From Hymenobacter sp. DG25A (GTDB taxonomy: Bacteria; Bacteroidota; Bacteroidia; Cytophagales; Hymenobacteraceae), in contig NZ_CP012623.1 in assembly GCF_001280305.1 (NCBI RefSeq), positions 1,674,001 through 1,738,000 of the forward strand: a stretch of DNA of 64,000 nucleotides. The letters are read 5' to 3'. A program made the translations under genes and the position numbers. A model generated the notes under the pieces. That model was not told the DNA's origin and did no database searches. It worked only from the letters and a program-made list of their open reading frames with translations. Shown in pieces: positions 17,613 through 25,344 of this stretch; position 1 is the stretch's first letter; each line of letters opens with the position of its first letter.

Positions 17613-18143
17613 ATGATAACCACTCCTCGCCTGCAACTGCTTCCCTGCCGACCAGAGCATTTTGCGGCCATGCTTCAGCCAGATCTGCCAGCGTTAGCCC
17701 AGCTGCTACACGTGGCGCCCCACTTAGACTGGCTGCAGCAGGACCTGGTGTGGGAGGTGGTGCCGCAAGCCGCGCAGTTTCTGACAGAGCATCCGGAAGC
17801 AGCCGATTGGTGGCTGTATTTTTTTATTCACGCAGAACATCAGCAGCTGGTGGGCGTGGGCGGCTTCAAAGGCCTACCCACCCACGGCACAGTAGAGCTG
17901 GGCTACAGTATAGCACCGCATTTTCGGCAGCAGGGTTATGCCACCGAAGCTACCCGCGGCATGATTCAGTTTGCTTTTGAACACCCGGAAATTTCGCAGG
18001 TGCTGGCCCACACGCTCCCCAGCATCAACTATTCCACTCAGGTGCTGGCTAAAACGGGCTTCACTTTTCAGCAGGTACTGGAGGACCCCGAGGATGGTTT
18101 GGTGTGGCAATGGCGCCTGTTAAAGTCTGATTATTCCGTGTAG
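17613..18143 (+). CDS. GNAT family N-acetyltransferase (RimJ/RimL type)
   Basis: A 176-residue acetyltransferase. It begins ITTPRLQLLPCRPEH, typical of the Acetyltransf_3 (RimJ/RimL) subgroup, has the acetyl-CoA-binding region around YSIAPHFRQQGYATEATRG (the RxxGxA-type loop) and ends with the segment SINYSTQVLAKTGF. The substrate, a protein N-terminus or a small amine, cannot be predicted. It lies 12 bases after the aspartate kinase stop and 43 bases before the enoyl-CoA hydratase gene, so it may share the transcript. Confidence 0.9.
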   Translation: MITTPRLQLLPCRPEHFAAMLQPDLPALAQLLHVAPHLDWLQQDLVWEVVPQAAQFLTEHPEAADWWLYFFIHAEHQQLVGVGGFKGLPTHGTVELGYSIAPHFRQQGYATEATRGMIQFAFEHPEISQVLAHTLPSINYSTQVLAKTGFTFQQVLEDPEDGLVWQWRLLKSDYSV

Positions 18144-18186
18144 TTCTTCGTTTTTGTCTTCCCGATTTTTAAGTCTCCCTCTCCCC

Positions 18187-18960
18187 ATGGAATTTATAAC
18201 CGTAACCCCCGAGGCCCGGCCGCATGTGGCCCTGATTCAGCTAAACCGCCCCAAAGAGCTGAATGCGCTGAATCTGCAGCTGATGCAGGAAGTAGCCGCC
18301 GCCCTGAAAGACCTGTGCACCAATGATGCCGTGCGCGTGATTGTGCTCACCGGCAATGAGCGCGCCTTTGCTGCCGGTGCCGATATCAAGCAGATGGCGG
18401 GCCGCACCGCTATTGATATGCTGACCATTGACCAGTTCAGCACCTGGGACCAGATCCGCAAAACCCATAAGCCCCTAATTGCCGCGGTATCGGGGTTTGC
18501 GCTGGGCGGGGGCTGCGAGCTGGCCATGACCTGCGACATGATTGTGGCCTCCGAAACCGCCCAGTTCGGGCAGCCGGAAATCCGGATTGGCACCATGCCG
18601 GGCGCGGGCGGCACCCAGCGCCTTACGCGCGCCCTGGGCAAAGCCCGGGCCATGGAAATGGTGCTCACCGGCAAACCCATTTCGGCGCAGGAAGCCGAAA
18701 AGCACGGGCTGGTAAACCGCGTGGTGCCCGTAGGCCAGTATCTGGAGGAAGCATTCCGGCTGGCTGCCAGTATTGCGGAAATGTCGCCGGTAGCGGCGCG
18801 CCTGGCGAAGGAATCGGTGAACCGGGCATTTGAAACCCACCTGGATGAAGGTCTGCACTTTGAGCGCAAAAACTTCTACATGACGTTTGCTTCCGAAGAC
18901 CAGAAAGAAGGCATGGCGGCCTTCGTAGAAAAACGCAAAGCCGATTTCAAAGGTCGCTAA
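18187..18960 (+). CDS. enoyl-CoA hydratase
   Basis: Crotonase-fold enzyme that hydrates trans-2-enoyl-CoA in beta-oxidation. The 257-residue protein shows the oxyanion-hole segment AFAAGADIKQMA and GFALGGGCELAMTCD, and the second catalytic Glu region FGQPEIRIGTMPGAGGTQRL, so both catalytic glutamates (in GGGCELAM and PEIRIG) are present. It is close to the short-chain hydratase (FadB/ECHS1-like) type. ATG 18187 is taken because conserved sequence starts just after it; the frame to 18154 adds a Ser/Leu-rich leader. A hairpin at 19003-19030 follows. Confidence 0.94.
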   Translation: MEFITVTPEARPHVALIQLNRPKELNALNLQLMQEVAAALKDLCTNDAVRVIVLTGNERAFAAGADIKQMAGRTAIDMLTIDQFSTWDQIRKTHKPLIAAVSGFALGGGCELAMTCDMIVASETAQFGQPEIRIGTMPGAGGTQRLTRALGKARAMEMVLTGKPISAQEAEKHGLVNRVVPVGQYLEEAFRLAASIAEMSPVAARLAKESVNRAFETHLDEGLHFERKNFYMTFASEDQKEGMAAFVEKRKADFKGR

Positions 18961-19002
18961 GTCAGGAAATCAGCCTGATTACCAGACTGTATTAGCATGC
19001 TG

Positions 19003-19030
19003 AAAGGCAGCCGCTTCGGTGGCTGCCTTT
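19003..19030 (+). terminator. terminator after the enoyl-CoA hydratase gene
   Basis: A 10-bp perfect stem (AAAGGCAGCC at 19003-19012 with GGCTGCCTTT at 19021-19030), 8-base loop, followed by TTGCTT. Confidence 0.75.
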
Positions 19031-19058
19031 TGCTTATTCCGCCGAGGAATGAAACAAT

Positions 19059-19091
19059 TTTGCGGGCTTGCGGCTTATAGGCATACCTTTG
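19059..19091 (+). promoter_or_regulatory. promoter of the Fur-family regulator gene
   Basis: TTTG at 19059-19062 and TACCTTTG at 19084-19091 are separated by 21 bases, which fits the Bacteroidota TTTG-N(17-23)-TAnnTTTG promoter. The start GTG lies 20 bases downstream. Confidence 0.6.
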
Positions 19092-19111
19092 CGGAGAATC
19101 ATTCTTATCTG

Positions 19112-19588
19112 GTGAGCAATTCAGTTGACAACGCGCCCTTGCATTCTACCCCGCCCAGCCAGTCACGCCTGCGTGAGCTGTTGGGGCAGGCGGGCCTGCG
19201 CGCCACGCAGCAGCGCATCCTCATTCTGGAGAGCCTGATGCAGCTCAGCGGCCACCCTACCGCCGAGCAGGTGCACCGCTCGGTAGTGGCAGTTTCGCCG
19301 TCTATCTCTCTGGGCACCGTGTATAAGGCGCTGGATAGCTTTGTGGCGGCCGGCCTTACCAAGCGGGTAGCCGCGGCCGATGGCACCTCGCGCCGCTACG
19401 ATGCCGACTGCTCGGCGCACCATCATCTGTTCTGCACTGATACGCAGGAAATTATTGATTACTGCGACCCGCAGCTGGACGCCCTGATCCGGGACTTCTT
19501 CGCCACCCGCGGGCTCAAAAACTTCCAGCCTACCTCCTTTTCACTGCACATTACCGGCTCCCGCCTCGATGCGCCGCGCAATGACTAA
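19112..19588 (+). CDS. Fur/PerR family transcriptional regulator
   Basis: A 158-residue metal-dependent repressor of the Fur family. The winged-helix part shows AGLRATQQRILILESL and HPTAEQVHRSV, followed by SISLGTVYKALDSFVAAGL, the Fur recognition helix region. The HHH segment of CSAHHHLFC is part of the regulatory metal site. Neither of the usual structural-zinc CxxC pairs is present (the first reads CTDT, the second is absent), so zinc stabilisation must differ. Together with the peroxiredoxin gene 62 bases downstream, this suggests a PerR-like peroxide regulator. GTG 19112 was chosen because it follows the promoter closely and gives the usual length. Confidence 0.85.
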   Translation: MSNSVDNAPLHSTPPSQSRLRELLGQAGLRATQQRILILESLMQLSGHPTAEQVHRSVVAVSPSISLGTVYKALDSFVAAGLTKRVAAADGTSRRYDADCSAHHHLFCTDTQEIIDYCDPQLDALIRDFFATRGLKNFQPTSFSLHITGSRLDAPRND

Positions 19589-19650
19589 GGCTTTCTTCTC
19601 CCTCCTGTTTTCGACTTTCTTTTTTCACTCCAAATAATTCAAGCCCCACT

Positions 19651-20289
19651 ATGGCAGTTCTTGTTGGCAAGCGTGCCCCTTCGTTTAAAGCTACCGCCGT
19701 TATCGATGGCGAATTTGAAGAAGATTTCTCCCTGGACCGTTACCTGGGCAAAAAGCACGTTATTTTCTATTTCTACCCTGCTGACTTCACCTTCGTTTGC
19801 CCTACTGAAATCATTGCATTCCAGGACCGTCTGGCTGATTTTGAAGCAAAAGGCGTAGCCATTGTCGGCTGCTCTACGGATACCCACTTCTCGCACTTTG
19901 CCTGGCTGCAAACCCCGCGCGACAACGGCGGTATTTCCGGTGTAACCTACCCCCTGGTGGCTGACGCTACCAAAACCATTGCCTCTAACTACGATGTACT
20001 GGGTGGTCACTATGACTACACGGAAGCCGGCGAAATGACCTTCGTAGGCTCGCCCCTGGCGTACCGCGGCCTGTTCCTGATTGACAAGGACGGCATTGTG
20101 CGCCACCAGGTAGTAAACGATGGTCCGCTGGGCCGCAGCATTGATGAAGCCATGCGCATGGTAGATGCCCTGCAGTATTTCGAGAAGAAGGGCGAAGTAT
20201 GCCCCGCTAACTGGGAAGAAGGCAAAGAGGCCATGGAAGCTACCCGTGAAGGAGTGGCTAACTACCTCGGCAAGCAGGCAGCACACTAG
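19651..20289 (+). CDS. 2-Cys peroxiredoxin (AhpC/TSA)
   Basis: Thiol peroxidase that reduces hydrogen peroxide and organic peroxides. The peroxidatic Cys50 is in FTFVCPTEI and the resolving Cys184 in GEVCPANW, so it is a typical 2-Cys enzyme of 212 residues. The peroxide-binding Thr47 (in DFTFVC) is also present. No AhpF reductase follows, so thioredoxin is the probable electron donor. The Fur-family gene just upstream is the likely regulator. A hairpin at 20331-20362 ends the unit. Confidence 0.95.
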   Translation: MAVLVGKRAPSFKATAVIDGEFEEDFSLDRYLGKKHVIFYFYPADFTFVCPTEIIAFQDRLADFEAKGVAIVGCSTDTHFSHFAWLQTPRDNGGISGVTYPLVADATKTIASNYDVLGGHYDYTEAGEMTFVGSPLAYRGLFLIDKDGIVRHQVVNDGPLGRSIDEAMRMVDALQYFEKKGEVCPANWEEGKEAMEATREGVANYLGKQAAH

Positions 20290-20330
20290 TCCTACAGGGC
20301 TGCGGGCGTAAGCGCTCCAGCCTTACTTTA

Positions 20331-20362
20331 AAAAAGCCCTGGCCAATTGGTCGGGGCTTTTT
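20331..20362 (+). terminator. terminator after the peroxiredoxin gene
   Basis: AAAAAGCCC at 20331-20339 pairs with GGGCTTTTT at 20354-20362 around a 14-base loop; a T-rich stretch follows. Confidence 0.75.
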
Positions 20363-20384
20363 CGTTTCCGGGGTGGGAAACGCC

Positions 20385-20392
20385 TACTTTTG
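20385..20392 (+). promoter_or_regulatory. TAnnTTTG -7 box before waaA
   Basis: TACTTTTG lies about 75 bases before the waaA start and matches the Bacteroidota -7 consensus; the -33 box is unclear. Confidence 0.4.
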
Positions 20393-20465
20393 CAGGCCCC
20401 AAGGTTTTTTTCGCCCAACGAAAACCCGGTTTTAGACTTAAGAAGAACTTTCCAAGCTCCGCCCA

Positions 20466-21725
20466 TTGCGTTTTCTGTATTCTCTGGCCTTACACCTCTA
20501 CGCGCTGCTGCTGCAGCTGGTGGCTCCTTTTGTGCCCAAAGCGGCGCAGTGGGTGGAAGGAAGGCGTGGATTATTGCCCCGGATTCAGGAAGCGCTACGC
20601 CATGAAACGGCGCCTCTGGTCTGGTTTCACTGTGCTTCGCTGGGCGAGTTTGAGCAGGGCCGCCCCCTGATGGAGGCCTACACAGCCCGCCACCCGGACC
20701 ACAAAATTATCCTGACGTTCTTTTCGCCCTCCGGCTATACCGTGCGCCGCACGTGGCCCGGCGCCGCTTACGTTTTCTATCTGCCGCTTGATACTGCCCA
20801 TAATGCCCAGGCCTTTCTGGATGCGGTGCAGCCCCGGCTGGCGGTTTTTGTGAAGTACGAGTTCTGGTACCACTTCCTCACGGAGCTGCAGCGGCGGCAG
20901 GTTCCCTCCATCTGTGTGTCAGCTATTTTTCGGCCGGAGCAGGCTTTTTTCAAGCCCTGGGGCGGCTTCTTCCGTAAGGCGCTGAGCCGTTTTACGCACA
21001 TCTTCACCCAAAACGAGACCTCCGTAGCGCTCCTGCGCAGCATTGGCCTCACCCAAAACAGCGTAGCCGGCGACACCCGCTTTGATACGGTGGTGCAAAC
21101 GGCCTCGGCCCAGCCCCGCCAGCTGCCCTTGGTAGATGCGTTTGTGGATGACTGGGCGCCGGTGTTCATCATTGGCAGCAGCTGGCCGGAAGATATGCCC
21201 GTGCTCACGCCCTTGCTGCGCCAGTATGCCCAGGAGCTGCGTTTTATTGTGGCCCCGCACGAAATCAGCGAAACCAATCTGCGGCTGGTGGAAGAAGCCC
21301 TGCCGGGCGGGGTGGTACGCTACTCGCAGGCCCGCCCGGAAACGGTAGCCGAAGCGCGCGTGTTACTGATGGATAACGTGGGACTGCTCAGTCAGCTGTA
21401 CCGTTTTGGCCATTTTGCGTACGTAGGTGGGGCCTTTGGCAAGGGCTTGCACAACACGCTGGAAGCCGCCGCTTTTGGTCTGCCGCTGTTCTTCGGGCCT
21501 ACGTATCAGAAGTTTCAGGAAGCAAAAGACCTGGTGGCTATGGGCTGTGCTTTCCCGGTGCACTCAGCTGAAGAGCTGCTTAAAACGTTTGGCCCGCTTT
21601 TTCACAGCGAAGACCGCCGCCTGAAGATGCAGGACGTGAGCCTGGATTATGTGCACGACCACAGCGGGGCCACGCGCAAAATCATGACCTGGCTGGAGAG
21701 CAACGTAAAAGAAAAGTCTTCCTGA
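20466..21725 (+). CDS. waaA: 3-deoxy-D-manno-octulosonic acid (Kdo) transferase
   Basis: Glycosyltransferase family 30 enzyme that adds Kdo to lipid A precursor on the cytoplasmic face of the inner membrane. The 419-residue protein has an N-terminal hydrophobic anchor (YSLALHLYALLLQLVAPFV), the N-domain motif ASLGEFEQGRPLMEA with the catalytic Glu in GEFEQG, and the C-domain CMP-Kdo site (YVGGAFGKGLHNTLEAAAFGLPLFFG). The start is taken as the TTG at 20466, because the anchor helix begins there and no ATG lies before the conserved region. Confidence 0.94.
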   Translation: MRFLYSLALHLYALLLQLVAPFVPKAAQWVEGRRGLLPRIQEALRHETAPLVWFHCASLGEFEQGRPLMEAYTARHPDHKIILTFFSPSGYTVRRTWPGAAYVFYLPLDTAHNAQAFLDAVQPRLAVFVKYEFWYHFLTELQRRQVPSICVSAIFRPEQAFFKPWGGFFRKALSRFTHIFTQNETSVALLRSIGLTQNSVAGDTRFDTVVQTASAQPRQLPLVDAFVDDWAPVFIIGSSWPEDMPVLTPLLRQYAQELRFIVAPHEISETNLRLVEEALPGGVVRYSQARPETVAEARVLLMDNVGLLSQLYRFGHFAYVGGAFGKGLHNTLEAAAFGLPLFFGPTYQKFQEAKDLVAMGCAFPVHSAEELLKTFGPLFHSEDRRLKMQDVSLDYVHDHSGATRKIMTWLESNVKEKSS

Positions 21726-21787
21726 GTTGGTGGCTTTTTTGCTTCCTATACCTCTTATCCGCTTTACCCCTTCTCCATTTTACTCCC

Positions 21788-22714
21788 ATGACCGGAACCA
21801 TCGTCAAATCAACGGGCTCGTGGTATATCGTGCGGGAGGCCGGCACCCGTAAGCTGCACCGCTGCCGCCTGCGGGGCAAGTTCAAGAACCAGGGCCTGAA
21901 AGTAAGCAACCCGCTGGCTGTAGGTGACCAGGTAGATTTCACGGTAGAAGAACAAACCGAAGGCGCCGGGGTTATTCATCACATCGAGCCGCGCCGGAAT
22001 TATATTATCCGGCGCTCGGTGCACAAAAGTGAGCACTCGCACATTGTAGCCGCCAATCTGGATCAGGCCCTGCTGGTAGTCACGCTGGTTTCGCCAGCTA
22101 CCTCGTTTGGATTTATCGACCGGTTTCTGGTAACGGCGGAGGCTTATCACATTCCCGTAACGCTCATCTTCAACAAAACCGATTTATACGACGAAGAGCT
22201 GGCCCATTATCAGGAGCAGATTCTGAATATGTACAAGCGCACCGGCTACCCGGGGTTGCGCTGCTCAGCACACACCGGCGAGGGGGTAGCGGAGATTAAA
22301 GCGCTGCTGGAAGGCAAAGTCACGCTGCTATCGGGCCACTCGGGCGTAGGCAAAAGCACGCTTATTAATGCGTTGGTACCGGATTTAGATTTGAAAACGG
22401 CCGAAATCAGCCAGTTTTCCGACAAGGGTGTGCACACCACAACTTTTGCCGAAATGCTGGAAGTGCGCCCTGGCACCTACCTCATTGATACCCCCGGCAT
22501 TAAAGAGCTGGGGCTGGTAGACATGAAGCCCGGCGAGTTGGCCCACTACTTTCCTGAGATGCGCGCCCTGCTCAATCAGTGCCGTTACCACAACTGCCAG
22601 CACGTGCATGAGCCCGGCTGCGCCGTGCGCGAAGCCGTGGAGAAAGGCCGCATTGCCCTGCCCCGCTACGACAGCTACCTCAGCATGCTGGCCGGCGAGG
22701 ACAACCGGAGATAA
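21788..22714 (+). CDS. rsgA: ribosome small-subunit-dependent GTPase A
   Basis: Circularly permuted GTPase involved in late 30S maturation. It has an N-terminal OB domain (about 1-75), then G-motifs in permuted order: G4 FNKTD, G1 GHSGVGKST, G3 DTPGIKELG, and a C-terminal zinc finger CRYHNCQHVHEPGC (four ligands, Cys-Cys-His-Cys). At 308 residues it has the usual length. ATG 21788 lies directly before the OB domain. It stands between waaA and a dehydrogenase gene, all on the plus strand. Confidence 0.96.
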   Translation: MTGTIVKSTGSWYIVREAGTRKLHRCRLRGKFKNQGLKVSNPLAVGDQVDFTVEEQTEGAGVIHHIEPRRNYIIRRSVHKSEHSHIVAANLDQALLVVTLVSPATSFGFIDRFLVTAEAYHIPVTLIFNKTDLYDEELAHYQEQILNMYKRTGYPGLRCSAHTGEGVAEIKALLEGKVTLLSGHSGVGKSTLINALVPDLDLKTAEISQFSDKGVHTTTFAEMLEVRPGTYLIDTPGIKELGLVDMKPGELAHYFPEMRALLNQCRYHNCQHVHEPGCAVREAVEKGRIALPRYDSYLSMLAGEDNRR

Positions 22715-22851
22715 TCAGCGCATAAAGCGCACCCAGTGCCCCCTCTCATATACGTTTCTAATCAGTAGAATTGGTGGGCAGCCAAATTCTATAAGGGATA
22801 AATATGCCCTTGGCCATACTGATTTACGTTTCCCTCTGAAACGCGAATCTT

Positions 22852-23751
22852 ATGGCACAACTTGCACTTCTGGGCCTGGGCCACATGGGTCAGGCTATGG
22901 CCGCCAATCTGTTACAGGCAGGTCATCAGCTTACAGTTTATAACCGCACCACAGAAAAAACAGAGCCCTTAGTGGCTTTGGGCGCCCAGTTAGCGGCCAG
23001 CCCGGCCGAGGCCGTAAAGCAAGCCGAAGTGGTGTTTACCATGGTTACGGGCGACACCGCACTCCAGAGCCTGGCCCTGGGCATAGATGGTTTTTTGCCG
23101 GCTATGGTACCGGGCTCCATTCACGCCTCCTGCAGCACGGTGGCCCCTGCCACCAACCAGATGCTGGCCCGCCTGCACGAGGAGCACGGCACCACCTTGG
23201 TAGCCGCGCCGGTATTTGGCAAGCCCGATGCCGTGGCGGCCGCTAATCTTTGGGTGTGCGTGTCTGGTCCGGCAGCTGCCAAGAGCCGCCTAGCCCCCTT
23301 GTGGCCGGCCATCAGCCAGGGGCAATACGATGTGGGCGAAGACCCGGGCGCGGCCAGTACGGTGAAGCTGTGCGGCAACTTTATGCTGGGCGCCGCCATT
23401 GAGGCCATGGCCGAAGCCTTTACCCTGGCGGAAAAAAGCGGCGTGAGCCGGCAGCAGATTTATGAAATCATGACGGGCACCATCTTCAACAGCCCCATTT
23501 ATAAAAGCTACGGCCACATGGTGGCTACCGAAGACTATAAACCCCTGGGGGCCGCGCCCCACATCCTGCGCAAAGACCTGGACCTGGTCATGCAGGAGGC
23601 CCAGGACCACGGCGTACCCATGCCCATTGCCAACATCGTGCTCAACCACCTCACCACCACCGTGGCCCGCACCGCCGGCGACGAAGACTGGACGTCGTTT
23701 GCCCGGCGGGTTTCGGAAGAAGCCGGGTTGAGTCGTCCGGCCGTGGCTTAA
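22852..23751 (+). CDS. NAD(P)-dependent beta-hydroxyacid dehydrogenase
   Basis: Member of the 3-hydroxyisobutyrate dehydrogenase/GLYR1 family, 299 residues. The dinucleotide motif LGLGHMGQAMAANLLQAGH starts at residue 5, VYNRTTEK follows strand 2 (Arg favours NADPH), and the catalytic lysine is expected in the segment STVKLCGNFML. The substrate-binding signature near residue 120 is ASCSTVAP, slightly different from the common DxST form. Glyoxylate or succinic semialdehyde reduction is possible; the sequence does not decide. It ends at a bidirectional hairpin. Confidence 0.9.
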   Translation: MAQLALLGLGHMGQAMAANLLQAGHQLTVYNRTTEKTEPLVALGAQLAASPAEAVKQAEVVFTMVTGDTALQSLALGIDGFLPAMVPGSIHASCSTVAPATNQMLARLHEEHGTTLVAAPVFGKPDAVAAANLWVCVSGPAAAKSRLAPLWPAISQGQYDVGEDPGAASTVKLCGNFMLGAAIEAMAEAFTLAEKSGVSRQQIYEIMTGTIFNSPIYKSYGHMVATEDYKPLGAAPHILRKDLDLVMQEAQDHGVPMPIANIVLNHLTTTVARTAGDEDWTSFARRVSEEAGLSRPAVA

Positions 23752-23792
23752 GTAAAAAGGCCTGCTCTTTACGGGGCGGGCCTTTTTACTTA
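23749..23792. terminator. bidirectional terminator
   Basis: TAAGTAAAAAGGCC at 23749-23762 pairs exactly with GGCCTTTTTACTTA at 23779-23792; the inner bases extend the stem imperfectly. It lies between convergent genes. Confidence 0.9.
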
Positions 23793-23810
23793 GATACTGA
23801 AAGCACTTGC

Positions 23811-24437
23811 TTATTTAGCAGCTGGTGGCAGCAGCACCTGGTTTATTACATGGGTAATGCCGTTGCTGGATACCACGTCCGGAATAGTGACGGTAGCATT
23901 ATTGATCATTACCTGTCCGTCTTTCACGGTCACTTTTACTTTTTCACCGTTCACGGTGGTCAGTTCCTGGCCGTCGCGCAGGTCGGCGGCCATAATGCGG
24001 CCGGCAATAACGTGGTATTTCAGCACGCTCGCCAGCTTATCCTTGCTTTCCGGCTTCAGTAAGCCCGCTAATGCCCCGTTTGGCAGCTCGTTGAACGCTG
24101 CATTTGTGGGCGCAAATACGGTGAAAGGACCGGCGCTCTTCAGGGTTTCTACCAGCCCGGCGGCTTTCACGGCGGCCACCAGCGTGGTGTGGTCCTTGGA
24201 GTTTACGGCGTTGTCTACAATGTCTTTATCGGGCGTCATCATGGCGCCGCCTACTTCTATTCCACCGGTCTTGCCCATGCGGGCCGAGTCCGTCATCATG
24301 GCCGCTGAGTCCACCATGGGGGCAGTGGTGTTGGTTTCGGTGGTTTCGGTGGTTTTCTGGTCACCGCAGCTGGCCAGGCCAAGGGAAAGGGCCGCGGCAA
24401 ACAGGGCCAGGGAGGTGGTACGTAGGGTCTTTTTCAT
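23811..24437 (-). CDS. fasciclin-domain lipoprotein
   Basis: A 208-residue lipoprotein. The lipobox SLGLASC places the lipidated cysteine at residue 24, followed by a Thr/Glu-rich linker (ETTETNTTAPM) and one fasciclin (FAS1/BIgH3) domain over roughly residues 70-205, with the H1 and H2 motifs GPFTVFAPTNAAFNEL and ITHVINQVLLPP. FAS1 domains serve in cell adhesion or extracellular binding; the ligand is unknown. It is probably on the outer membrane or facing the periplasm. It is divergent from the cyclophilin gene. Confidence 0.92.
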   Translation of the reverse strand: MKKTLRTTSLALFAAALSLGLASCGDQKTTETTETNTTAPMVDSAAMMTDSARMGKTGGIEVGGAMMTPDKDIVDNAVNSKDHTTLVAAVKAAGLVETLKSAGPFTVFAPTNAAFNELPNGALAGLLKPESKDKLASVLKYHVIAGRIMAADLRDGQELTTVNGEKVKVTVKDGQVMINNATVTIPDVVSSNGITHVINQVLLPPAAK

Positions 24438-24555
24438 GAAATGCGGGAATAGTTTTTTTGGGTGGATGGAAGAATGGCAGCGTGCCGCGTTTTGGCGGCG
24501 GTGAAGTCCTTACGAAACCAATGAGGGGTCCGGATGTTCACCATAGCAAATTGGC

Positions 24556-24563
24556 TACCTTTG
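24556..24563 (+). promoter_or_regulatory. TAnnTTTG -7 box before the cyclophilin gene
   Basis: TACCTTTG lies 53 bases before the ATG and matches the Bacteroidota -7 consensus; no clear TTG -33 box. Confidence 0.45.
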
Positions 24564-24616
24564 CCTCTTGTTGGCTATTTGGCCACTTTCTCTGTTCATC
24601 CACTTACCCCATCCGA

Positions 24617-25078
24617 ATGAAAACCGCCGAAATCCACACCAATAAAGGTGTTATGAAAGTGGAGTTCTACGAAAAGGACGCTCCCAACACGGTTAAGAAC
24701 TTCACCGATCTGGCCAAGAAAGGCTTTTACGACGGTCTGAAATTCCACCGCGTTATTCCAAACTTCGTGATTCAGGGCGGCTGCCCTAACTCCCGCGACG
24801 GCGCTAAAGGCACGCCTGGCACCGGTGGCCCCGGCTACCAGATTAAGTGCGAGGTGGATGGTGAAAACCAGTACCACGAGCGCGGCGCGCTGAGCATGGC
24901 CCACGCCGGCCGCAACACTGGTGGCTCGCAGTTCTTCATTGTGCACGACCGGCAGAACACCGCCCACCTCGACCGCAACCACACCGTGTTCGGCAAAGTG
25001 GTAGAAGGCATCGACATCATCGACCAGATTAAAGCCAACGACACAATTGAGAAAATTGTGGTAAGCGAAGAAGCGTAG
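24617..25078 (+). CDS. cyclophilin-type peptidyl-prolyl isomerase
   Basis: Catalyses proline cis-trans isomerisation. The 153-residue protein is a minimal bacterial cyclophilin: [15 protein letters not shown] holds the catalytic Arg, and [16 protein letters not shown] and [14 protein letters not shown] are the other signatures. No signal peptide, so it is cytoplasmic. ATG 24617 is the start; the frame continues upstream without conserved sequence. Confidence 0.95.
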   Translation: MKTAEIHTNKGVMKVEFYEKDAPNTVKNFTDLAKKGFYDGLKFHRVIPNFVIQGGCPNSRDGAKGTPGTGGPGYQIKCEVDGENQYHERGALSMAHAGRNTGGSQFFIVHDRQNTAHLDRNHTVFGKVVEGIDIIDQIKANDTIEKIVVSEEA

Positions 25079-25098
25079 TTCACTACCTGATTCGAAAA

Positions 25099-25140
25099 CA
25101 TAAAAAAGCCTCTGGTCATATGGGCAGGGGCTTTTTTATG
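25099..25140 (+). terminator. terminator after the cyclophilin gene
   Basis: CATAAAAAAGCC at 25099-25110 pairs exactly with GGCTTTTTTATG at 25129-25140; the inner TCTG/CAGG bases add weak pairing. Confidence 0.88.
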
Positions 25141-25164
25141 TTAGAATTTTGGGCCTATTGAAAC

Positions 25165-25257
25165 CAGTCCTGCTGAGCGGAGCCGAAGCATCGCTACTGC
25201 TTCGTAACTTAGGGTATACCACACTAGCGAGATGTCTCGACTGCGCTCGACATGACG
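25165..25257. repeat. nested-palindrome family, degenerate copy (R1)
   Basis: The left arm (25165-25195) carries the GCTGAGCGGAGCCGAAGCAT subtype, while the right arm (25223-25257) is the reverse complement of the TCGAGCGCAGTCGAGACATC subtype. The two arms therefore belong to different subtypes and pair imperfectly. It lies between two terminator hairpins, outside genes. Confidence 0.75.
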
Positions 25258-25291
25258 TTTTAGAGGCATTCTATAGAGCTTCAGAAAAAGA

Positions 25292-25322
25292 AAAAAGCCA
25301 GCCTTCATCGGGCTGGCTTTTT
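25292..25322 (-). terminator. terminator after the AAA+ ATPase gene
   Basis: AAAAAGCCAGCC at 25292-25303 pairs exactly with GGCTGGCTTTTT at 25311-25322; the A-run upstream gives a T-tail for minus-strand transcription. Confidence 0.85.
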
Positions 25323-25344
25323 CGTTGAGTTATGCGGCGCTGTT

